DNA from: an uncultured Verrucomicrobiota bacterium
GTDB taxonomy: Bacteria; Verrucomicrobiota; Kiritimatiellia; RFP12; UBA3636
Direction: 5' to 3'
Assembly (NCBI GenBank): GCA_946612175.1
Contig: CAMOEO010000233.1
Span: 1 to 5,149, forward strand
Length of the DNA: 5,149 bases
Position numbers and translations under genes: made by a program. This document shows, one piece after another, positions 1 to 5,149 of the stretch (positions are counted from its first letter, which is position 1; each line of letters starts with the position of its first letter). The notes below the pieces were generated by a model. That model had not been told where the DNA came from. It ran no database searches and saw only the letters and a list, made by a program, of their open reading frames with translations.

Positions 1-1
1 C

Positions 2-1528
2 GAGGACGAGTTCCGCTGGGTCGTCGACTGCCGCCTCTCGAATCTGCGGCTCGAGGGCGAGCCCGCCGCGCCGTTCCCGCGGGGGGCCGCGTTCTTCCCG
101 TTCATCGACCGCTACGGGCAGTTCCGCCACGCCGAGTGGCCGGAGAAGGTGCATTCCGACGCCGAGCTGCGCGCCGACCTCGCGCGCGAGGAGGCCGCGA
201 TCGCCGCCTCGCCGCGCCCCGCGTCGTGGGACCGCTTCGGCGGCTGGAAGGACGGCCCCCGCCTCCGCGCCACGGGCGCCTTCCGCACGGAGCTCGTCGA
301 TGGAAAATGGTGGCTCGTCACGCCCGAGGGGCACCTGTTCTTCTCGACCGGCATCGACGTCGTCCGCGACAACACCGACTCCTCCGACGGCTCGAAGCAC
401 CCCGACTGGCACGAAACGCCCGTTCCGCCGTCGAAGAGCATGGCCTATCCGGCCTGGAACCTCCGCAAGAAGTTCGGCAAGGACGACTACCTCGCCGACT
501 ACTACGCCTTCGTCCAGCGCCGCCTTCCCGCATGGGGGATCAACACCGTCGGCAACTGGTCGGGGCGCGAGCTGCTGTGCGCCGCCGCGATGCCCTACGT
601 CGTCACGCTCGGCGAGAACGAGAAGTCCATCCCGCACGTCCCCGGCGGCCTCAAGTTCTACGACGTCTTCGACGAGCGCTTCGTCCCCGCGCTGCGCGCG
701 CACATCGCGAAGCGCTTCCGCGAGGACCCCGCCGCGCGCCGCGCGCGCACCGATCCGCTCTGCATCGGGTTCTTCTTCGACAACGAGCTGCAGTTCAACC
801 CGTGCGTCGCGAAGGCGCTCGCCGCGCCGGTCGCCGAGTGCGCCGCCAAGCGGGAGCTGCTCCGCCGCGCCTACACGAAATACGGCCGCGACGGCATCGC
901 CGCGCTCAACGCCGACTGGGGGACGTCCTTCGCCGACTGGGAGGCCGCGAAGGCGATTTCCGCCGAGCCGAAGGGGCCGGGCTGGAGGGACTTCCGGAAC
1001 GGCTTCCAGGCCGAGTGGTTCGAGCGCTACTTCCGCGCCGTGAAGGAGGCGATCGCCGCCGAGGCGCCGGGCCGGCTCTACCTCGGCTGCCGATTCGTCG
1101 GGTTCCGCCAGTCGTCCCTCCTCTGGAAGGCCGCCGCACGGCACTGCGACGTCGTCTCGGTGAACGCCTACGCCAACTCCATCGCCAACCTCCCGAAGGC
1201 CGCCGCCGGCATCGGGAGGCCGATCCTGCTCGGCGAGTTCCACTTCGGGTGCCTCGACCGCGGGATGTTCCGGGCGAGCCTCTGCCCGGTGGGCGACCAG
1301 GCCGAGCGCGGGCGCAGCTACGCGCGGCTCGTCGAAGGCGCGCTCGCCCATCCGCTCCTCGTCGGCTGCCACTGGTTCCAGTACCGCGACCAGCCGCTCA
1401 TCGGCCGCGGCGACGGCGAAGCCTACCAGTGCGGGTTCGTCGACGGCACCGACCGCCCCTACGCCGAGCTCTGCGCCGCCGCCCGCGCCGTCGGCGAGAC
1501 GATGTATCCCCTTCGCGCCGGGAAATGA
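2..1528 (+). CDS. GH50-type (beta-agarase-like) glycoside hydrolase, C-terminal part, start outside window
   Basis: This is probably a retaining polysaccharide hydrolase of the GH50 beta-agarase type (clan GH-A). The frame is open from base 2 to the TGA at 1526-1528, giving 508 visible residues. A GTG at 149 could be mistaken for the start, but family-typical sequence precedes it (FIDRYGQFRHAEWPEK, residues 34-49), so the gene is truncated by the window. The first 20 residues look like the end of an N-terminal beta-sandwich domain. A conserved-looking block DGKWWLVTPEGHLFFSTGID (residues 100-119) opens the barrel region. The likely acid/base is Glu262 in FFFDNELQFN (codon 785-787) and the likely nucleophile is Glu412 in LLGEFHFG (codon 1235-1237), in the strand-4 and strand-7 layout of clan GH-A. 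CHWFQYRDQP (from residue 456) is near the C-terminus and may line the substrate cleft. Any signal peptide would lie upstream. Related proteins occur in bacteria with no known agar use, so the substrate is uncertain. Family assignment is from memory of motifs, not a search. Confidence 0.75.
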   Translation, partial: EDEFRWVVDCRLSNLRLEGEPAAPFPRGAAFFPFIDRYGQFRHAEWPEKVHSDAELRADLAREEAAIAASPRPASWDRFGGWKDGPRLRATGAFRTELVDGKWWLVTPEGHLFFSTGIDVVRDNTDSSDGSKHPDWHETPVPPSKSMAYPAWNLRKKFGKDDYLADYYAFVQRRLPAWGINTVGNWSGRELLCAAAMPYVVTLGENEKSIPHVPGGLKFYDVFDERFVPALRAHIAKRFREDPAARRARTDPLCIGFFFDNELQFNPCVAKALAAPVAECAAKRELLRRAYTKYGRDGIAALNADWGTSFADWEAAKAISAEPKGPGWRDFRNGFQAEWFERYFRAVKEAIAAEAPGRLYLGCRFVGFRQSSLLWKAAARHCDVVSVNAYANSIANLPKAAAGIGRPILLGEFHFGCLDRGMFRASLCPVGDQAERGRSYARLVEGALAHPLLVGCHWFQYRDQPLIGRGDGEAYQCGFVDGTDRPYAELCAAARAVGETMYPLRAGK

Positions 1529-1530
1529 TT

Positions 1531-1563
1531 CCCGCCCCGCCCCTTCCTGCGGGACGGGGCGGG
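1531..1563 (+). terminator. GC-rich hairpin after the glycoside hydrolase gene
   Basis: Two bases after the stop codon, CCCGCCCCG (1531-1539) pairs perfectly with CGGGGCGGG (1555-1563). After one C-A mismatch, three more pairs (1541-1543 with 1551-1553) close a 7-base loop. The position suits a transcription terminator, but no T-run follows, so it is either a U-tract-less terminator or an mRNA 3' end stabiliser. Its presence argues that the downstream transporter gene is transcribed separately. Confidence 0.55.
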
Positions 1564-1584
1564 CGGCCGGGCGCGGATTCCCGC

Positions 1585-1613
1585 TTGCATTTTCCGAAGG
1601 AAAGGGATAGCCT
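1585..1613 (+). promoter_or_regulatory. Possible sigma70-type promoter for the cstA-like gene
   Basis: TTGCAT (1585-1590) and TAGCCT (1608-1613) are separated by exactly 17 bases and lie in the only AT-richer patch of the spacer. Each hexamer matches only three of six consensus positions (TTGACA and TATAAT), so the call rests mainly on spacing, location and local composition. Transcription would start near 1620 and leave a leader of about 75 bases before the ATG at 1695. Confidence 0.4.
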
Positions 1614-1633
1614 AGCGAGCCATCGACCGCGGC

Positions 1634-1671
1634 GCGCGGGCGGCCCCGCATCGGGACCCGATCCCCCGCGC
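1634..1671 (+). promoter_or_regulatory. Nested inverted repeats in the cstA leader
   Basis: An outer pair, GCGCGGG (1634-1640) and CCCGCGC (1665-1671), flanks an inner near-perfect palindrome ATCGGG-A-CCCGAT (1650-1662). The element lies between the proposed promoter and the start codon, ending 23 bases before the ATG. It could be a protein-binding operator or a leader RNA stem. In sequence this GC-rich, 6-7 base complementary arms can arise by chance, so a function is only suggested. Confidence 0.25.
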
Positions 1672-1694
1672 CGGAACCCCGGGCCCGCATTTCC

Positions 1695-3380
1695 ATGAAC
1701 GGCATCCTTCTCCTTCTCGGCACGACCGCGCTCTTCGCGGTCGCCTACTTCGGCTACGGCCGCCTGCTCGAGCGGTTGCTCGGCGTCGATCCCGCGCGGC
1801 AGACCCCCGCCTTCGCGAAGGGCGACGGCGTGGACTACGTTCCCGCCCATCCCGCCGTGCTCTTCGGCCACCACTTCGCTTCGATCGCCGGCGCGGGCCC
1901 GATCGTCGGCCCGATCGCGGCGGCCTACTTCGGCTGGGGCGCGGTCGTGCTCTGGGTCGTGCTGGGGTGCGTCTTCATCGGCGCCGTGCACGACATGGTC
2001 GCGCTCTTCCTCTCCGTGCGCCACGAGGGCCGCTCGATCGCGTCGGTGATCGAGACGGTGCTCGGTCGCCCGGGGAAGCTCCTCTTCCTGCTGTTCTGCT
2101 GGTCGACGCTGATCCTCGTCTGCGCCGAATTCACGCGCCAGGTCGCGCTCACGTTCGTGCGCTCGCCCGAGGTCGCCACCGCGTCGCTGCTCTTCATCGC
2201 GCTCGCGGTCGTCTTCGGCGTCGCCGTGAACCGCCTCAAGGTCCCGCTCCTTCCGGCGACGCTCGTCTTCGTCCCGGTGATGTTCGCCTGCATCTGGGTC
2301 GGGACGAAGTGCCCGCTCGACCTCGTCGCGCGGTTCGGCCTCTCCGCCGCCGGCGCGCAGACGGCCTGGACGCTCGTGCTCCTGGCCTACTGCTTCCTCG
2401 CCTCGACGCTGCCGGTCTGGCTCCTGCTGCAGCCGCGCGACTACCTCAACAGCTACCTGCTCTACGCGATGATGGCGCTCGGGTTCCTCGGCGTCTTCGC
2501 CGCGGCCCCCGCCGTGAACCTCGACGCGTTCGTCGGCTGGCGCGCGCCGAACGCGAAGGGCGCGCCGATGCCGCTCTTCCCGTTCCTCTTCATCACGATC
2601 GCGTGCGGCGCGTGCTCGGGCTTCCACTCGCTCGTCGCCTCCGGCACGACCGCCAAGCAGATCGCCTCGGAGAAGCACATCCGCCCCGTCGCCTACGGCG
2701 GGATGCTGCTGGAGGGCGTGCTCGCGATCCTGGCGCTGCTCGCGGTCGGCCGGTTCGCGCAGCCCGAGCTGCTCGAGAAGCTCGGGGCCGAGTCCGCCGT
2801 CTCGCTCTTCGCGGGCGGCCTCGCGTCGTTCTGCGCGAAGCTGGGCGTCCCCGAGCGGTCCGGCGCCATCTTCATGTCGCTCGCCGTCTCGGCGTTCCTC
2901 ATGACGAGCGTGGACACCGCCACGCGCCTCGCCCGCTTCACGTGGCAGGAGCTGTTCACGGGGGCGCAGGGCCGGACGAAGGCGCCGAATCCGTTCACCT
3001 CGCCGGTTTCGAACATGTACGTCGCCACCGGGCTGGTGGTGGCGCTCGTGGCGCTGCTGCTGCTCGGCAACCCCGAGGCGGCGAAGAACCTCTGGAACGT
3101 CTTCGCCTCGGCGAACCAGCTCCTGGCGGGCCTGACGCTCTTCACCGCGTCGCTGTGGCTCTACAAGAACCGCGGCGCGTGGTGGGTCACGCTCTTCCCG
3201 ATGCTCTTCATGCTCGCGGTGTCGTCCGCCGGGCTCTACCTGCTCTGCACGGGCTCGTGGAAGGCGGGCAACCCGACGCTCGGCGTCGTGACGGCCGTCC
3301 TGCTCGCGCTCGCGGCGGTGCTGGTCCTGCTCGCCGTCGTCCGCTTCGCGCAGGCGCGCGGCGAGCGGAAGGCGGGGTAG
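1695..3380 (+). CDS. cstA: CstA-family carbon starvation transporter (peptide/pyruvate uptake), short form
   Basis: This is an inner-membrane transporter of the CstA family. Characterised E. coli members are CstA (peptides, pyruvate) and BtsT (pyruvate), so substrate choice cannot be fixed here. The protein has 561 residues and about 15 hydrophobic segments. Conserved family blocks are visible: DGVDYVPAHP (44-53) followed by FGHHFASIAGAGPIVGP (57-73), LLLQPRDYLNSYLLY (243-257), GACSGFHSLVASGTTAKQI (305-323) and MTSVDTATRLARF (403-415). A C-terminal part with NVFASANQLLAGLTLF (468-483) and WWVTLFPMLFML (496-507) resembles the CstA 5-TM region. The protein is shorter than the roughly 700 residues of the E. 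coli proteins, but both regions are represented and it ends in a basic tail, so it looks like an intact short family member. The ATG at 1695 opens directly into the first membrane segment; no Shine-Dalgarno sequence precedes it. A promoter is proposed at 1585-1613. No sensor kinase/regulator pair or small YbdD-like gene adjoins it. Confidence 0.93.
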   Translation: MNGILLLLGTTALFAVAYFGYGRLLERLLGVDPARQTPAFAKGDGVDYVPAHPAVLFGHHFASIAGAGPIVGPIAAAYFGWGAVVLWVVLGCVFIGAVHDMVALFLSVRHEGRSIASVIETVLGRPGKLLFLLFCWSTLILVCAEFTRQVALTFVRSPEVATASLLFIALAVVFGVAVNRLKVPLLPATLVFVPVMFACIWVGTKCPLDLVARFGLSAAGAQTAWTLVLLAYCFLASTLPVWLLLQPRDYLNSYLLYAMMALGFLGVFAAAPAVNLDAFVGWRAPNAKGAPMPLFPFLFITIACGACSGFHSLVASGTTAKQIASEKHIRPVAYGGMLLEGVLAILALLAVGRFAQPELLEKLGAESAVSLFAGGLASFCAKLGVPERSGAIFMSLAVSAFLMTSVDTATRLARFTWQELFTGAQGRTKAPNPFTSPVSNMYVATGLVVALVALLLLGNPEAAKNLWNVFASANQLLAGLTLFTASLWLYKNRGAWWVTLFPMLFMLAVSSAGLYLLCTGSWKAGNPTLGVVTAVLLALAAVLVLLAVVRFAQARGERKAG

Positions 3381-3392
3381 GGGAGAGGCGGC

Positions 3393-3421
3393 CGAGCCGC
3401 GCTCCGCGCGGCTACGGCTCG
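3393..3421. terminator. Hairpin between convergent cstA and murA, possible bidirectional terminator
   Basis: AGCCGCGC (3395-3402) and GCGCGGCT (3406-3413) form a perfect 8-base stem with a 3-base loop. A competing pairing joins CGAGCCG (3393-3399) with CGGCTCG (3415-3421). The structure sits in the 31-base gap between the two convergent stop codons and overlaps the murA stop (3412-3414). Neither strand shows a T-run, so intrinsic termination is plausible from position only. Confidence 0.4.
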
Positions 3422-4704
3422 CGGCGGATGCGGGCGCCGAGGGCCTGGAGGTTCGTCTCGATCGACTCGTACCCGCGGTCGATGCTCTCGGCGTTGTCGA
3501 TGACGGTCGTGCCCTTCGCGCAGAGGCCGGCGATGATCATCGCCATGCCGGCGCGGATGTCGGGCGACATCAGGTGCGCGCCGTGGAGCGGGCTGTAGCC
3601 GCGGACGACGACGCGGTGCGGGTCGCAGTGCACGATCTGCGCGCCCATGCCGATGAGGCCGTCGACGAAGTACAGGCGGCTCTCGAAGAGCTTCTCGAAG
3701 AAGAGGATCAGCCCCTCGCTCTGCGTCGCGAGGACGATGAGGACGGAGAGCAGGTCGGAGGGGATCGCGGGCCAGATGCCGTCCTCGAGCTTCGGGATCG
3801 CGCCGAAGAGGTCGCTCGCGACGCGGAGGCCGCCGACGCCGGCGCCGGGGTAGAGCAGGCGGGAGCCGTCCATCTGCCAGTGCACGCCGAAGCGGGCGAA
3901 CGGGCGCCGCAGCACGTCGAAGTCCTCGTGCGAGGCGGGGTCGATCGTGATCGAGCCGCCCGTCGCGGCGGCGGCGGCGATGTAGCTGCCGCTCTCGATG
4001 TAGTCGGGCCCGACGTCGACGGTCGCGCCGTGCAGCGCCTTCGCGCCGCGGACGCGGATGCGGTTCGTCCCGACGCCCTCGAGGTCGGCGCCCATCGCCT
4101 GGAGCATGCGGCAGAGATCCTGCACGTGCGGCTCGCAGGCGACGTTGAAGAACTCCGTCTCGCCCTCCGCGAGGGAGGCGGCCATGAGGAGGTTCTCCGT
4201 CGCGGTGACGGACGCCTCGTCGAGGAGGAAGTACGGGCAGCCGCGGAGGCCGCGCGGGGCCTCGAAGACGTACGGGACGCCCGAACCGATCGTCGCGCCG
4301 AGCGCCTGGAGGCCGTCGAAGTGCGTGTCGAGCCGGCGGCGGCCGATGACGTCGCCTCCGGGGGGCGGGATGACCGCGTGGCCGAACCGCGCCACGAGCG
4401 GTCCGGCGAGCAGGATCGAGGTGCGGATGGCCGAGCAGAGATCCGTCGGGAGGTCCGTGCGGGAGACGGAGCGCGGGTCGACCGTCGCCGCGCGCGACGC
4501 TTCGTCGAGCGAGACGCCGGCGCCGGTCGCCGTCAGCAGCTCGAGCATCCTCCGGACGTCGCGGATGAGCGGCAGGTTCCGGACCGTGACGGGGCCGTCC
4601 GCGAGCAGCGTCGCGGCGAGCATCGGCAGCGCGGCGTTCTTGTTGCCGGGGGTGGCGTGGGAGCCGCTCAGCGGGTAGCCCCCCTCGATGACGAACCTCG
4701 ACAT
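3412..4704 (-). CDS. murA: UDP-N-acetylglucosamine 1-carboxyvinyltransferase (MurA type), Asp-for-Cys variant
   Basis: This cytoplasmic enzyme transfers enolpyruvate from phosphoenolpyruvate to UDP-GlcNAc, the first committed step of peptidoglycan precursor synthesis. The 430 residues compare with 419 in E. coli MurA and align along the whole length. Visible active-site equivalents (E. coli number in brackets) are Lys22 (22) and Asn23 (23) in GNKNAALP, Arg94 (91), Arg123 (120), Asp317 (305) in IPSDLL, Arg343 (331) in FESRL, Asp382 (369) in SPDIRAG and Arg410 (397) in IDRGYE. The loop residue that is Cys115 in E. coli is Asp118 here, in PPPGGDVIGRRRLDTH (codon GAC at 4353-4351). Asp at this position is known from fosfomycin-insensitive MurA of Mycobacterium and Chlamydia. 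The ATG start puts Lys22 at the expected residue number; no Shine-Dalgarno sequence is seen. The stop of the upstream gene lies 14 bases away, so co-transcription is likely. It could be a second MurA-like paralogue rather than the only copy. Confidence 0.93.
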   Translation of the reverse strand: MSRFVIEGGYPLSGSHATPGNKNAALPMLAATLLADGPVTVRNLPLIRDVRRMLELLTATGAGVSLDEASRAATVDPRSVSRTDLPTDLCSAIRTSILLAGPLVARFGHAVIPPPGGDVIGRRRLDTHFDGLQALGATIGSGVPYVFEAPRGLRGCPYFLLDEASVTATENLLMAASLAEGETEFFNVACEPHVQDLCRMLQAMGADLEGVGTNRIRVRGAKALHGATVDVGPDYIESGSYIAAAAATGGSITIDPASHEDFDVLRRPFARFGVHWQMDGSRLLYPGAGVGGLRVASDLFGAIPKLEDGIWPAIPSDLLSVLIVLATQSEGLILFFEKLFESRLYFVDGLIGMGAQIVHCDPHRVVVRGYSPLHGAHLMSPDIRAGMAMIIAGLCAKGTTVIDNAESIDRGYESIETNLQALGARIRREP

Positions 4705-4718
4705 GGCGGGGGCGCGGG

Positions 4719-5149
4719 CTAGAAGGAGAGGTCTTCCTCGTCGTCCGGGTTGAACGGAACGCCGGGCGTCACCGACCCCGCGGCGCCGAACGACTCGGCG
4801 GGGGTGGGACCCGTCGGAATCGGGCGGTTCGCATGTTCGTCGTCGTCCGGGACTGCGACGAGCACCTCGCCCACGCCTTCCGTCGTCGTCACCGCGGAGG
4901 GGTCCGAGAGGTCGTCCGCCAAGGGCGCGAAGAGGACGGCGTTCGTGGAGGCGGAGAGATCCGGCGTCAGCTCGATTTCCACCGTGGCGACGGCATTGGT
5001 GCCATCGACAGGCGCGGGCTCGACGGTCGCCGGTTCGACGGGCGCGGGCTCGACGGGTGCGGGCTCGACGGGCGCGGGTTCGACGGGCGCGGGTTCGACG
5101 GGCGCGGGTTCGACGGGCGCGGGTTCGACGGGCGCGGGTTCGACGGGCG
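4719..5149 (-). CDS. Unrecognised protein with VEPAP tandem repeats and acidic C-terminus, start outside window
   Basis: I do not recognise the family. The frame is open from the right edge to a TAG at 4721-4719, giving 142 visible residues. A GTG at 4982-4980 could be called as the start, but the frame continues upstream through an unbroken repeat, so the true start lies beyond the window. Residues 1-47 are nine Glu-Pro-Ala-Pro-Val units (one reads EPATV) plus two residues of another. Then comes a short valine- and acid-containing stretch, VEIELTPDLSAS (56-67), with no clear domain. The last 45 residues are rich in Asp, Glu, Pro, Gly and Ser and end in NPDDEEDLSF. No membrane segment is visible. 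The composition suggests a mostly disordered chain, with the Pro repeat as an extended spacer, as in TonB-like or other envelope-spanning proteins or in linkers of cytoplasmic proteins. It lies 14 bases upstream of murA on the same strand, which suggests one operon and a possible, unproven envelope or division role. Confidence 0.7.
   Translation of the reverse strand, partial: PVEPAPVEPAPVEPAPVEPAPVEPAPVEPAPVEPAPVEPATVEPAPVDGTNAVATVEIELTPDLSASTNAVLFAPLADDLSDPSAVTTTEGVGEVLVAVPDDDEHANRPIPTGPTPAESFGAAGSVTPGVPFNPDDEEDLSF
5007..5149 (-). repeat. 15-bp in-frame tandem repeat encoding VEPAP units
   Basis: Nine complete 15-bp units (5007-5141) and eight bases of a tenth run to the window edge. The + strand unit is GACGGGCGCGGGTTC. 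The five units at 5067-5141 are identical, while the four at 5007-5066 differ by one to a few bases each, mostly at silent positions; the changes T-for-P in the second unit and the retained frame show protein-level constraint. The array probably continues outside the window. Confidence 0.95.

Noticed and set aside
149..151. GTG at 149 as the start of the hydrolase
   Set aside because: Family-typical sequence continues in frame upstream to the window edge without a stop, so this is an internal Val codon.
136..1698. A 520-codon open frame on the + strand overlapping the glycoside hydrolase
   Set aside because: The translation is dominated by Arg, Pro and Ala with no domain, which is the usual shadow of a GC-rich gene in another frame. 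The frame from base 2 carries clear glycoside hydrolase motifs.
1398..2678. A 426-codon antisense frame opposite the hydrolase end and cstA
   Set aside because: The product is low-complexity Arg/Glu/Asp-rich and covers an intergenic hairpin and promoter region. It is antisense to a well-supported transporter gene.
1967..3598. A 543-codon + strand frame overlapping cstA and the end of murA
   Set aside because: Arg/Ala-rich shadow that runs through the cstA stop and into a convergent gene; no recognisable domain.
3574..4722. A 382-codon + strand frame antisense to murA
   Set aside because: Composition is Arg/Ala/Glu/Val-rich and it mirrors murA almost exactly, so it is explained by GC-rich codon use of murA.
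4980..4982. GTG as the start of the VEPAP-repeat protein
   Set aside because: The same frame continues upstream through about 160 bases of in-frame repeat with conserved peptide units, so the true start is further upstream.
5007..5149. CRISPR array at the right edge
   Set aside because: The 15-bp units are directly adjacent without spacers and encode a regular pentapeptide in an open frame.

Overview
This is a strongly GC-rich bacterial window holding four protein-coding genes, two of them cut by the window edges. They are a glycoside hydrolase of the GH50 (beta-agarase-like) type, a CstA-family carbon-starvation transporter, a MurA-type enolpyruvyl transferase, and an unrecognised protein with a Val-Glu-Pro-Ala-Pro tandem repeat. 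No RNA gene, mobile element or CRISPR array was seen. The mix suggests a polysaccharide-degrading member of the Planctomycetota-Verrucomicrobiota-Chlamydiota (PVC) superphylum, for example Verrucomicrobiota, Kiritimatiellota or Lentisphaerota. The reasons are the GC content, the GH50-like enzyme, start codons without clear Shine-Dalgarno sequences, and a MurA with Asp in place of the catalytic Cys. This placement is an inference.

Layout. Positions 2-1528 (+) carry the C-terminal 508 residues of the glycoside hydrolase, with its start outside the window. A strong GC-rich hairpin follows its stop. Positions 1529-1694 are a spacer holding that hairpin, a possible sigma70-type promoter in the only AT-richer patch, and a leader with inverted repeats. 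Positions 1695-3380 (+) encode the CstA transporter. Only 31 bases separate it from the stop of the convergent murA gene (3412-4704, -), and a hairpin there may serve both directions. Fourteen bases upstream of murA, on the same strand, ends a protein with an acidic tail. Its upstream part is a run of VEPAP repeats encoded by a 15-bp tandem repeat that continues past the right edge.

How the genes relate. The hydrolase would release sugars and CstA-family proteins import peptides or pyruvate, so both fit nutrient scavenging, but they appear to be separate transcription units. The right-hand pair is probably one operon linking an unknown, probably disordered protein to peptidoglycan precursor synthesis. 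The points most worth a second look are the Asp-type MurA, which predicts fosfomycin insensitivity, and the repeat protein next to it. I see no convincing evidence of a wholly new multi-gene system.
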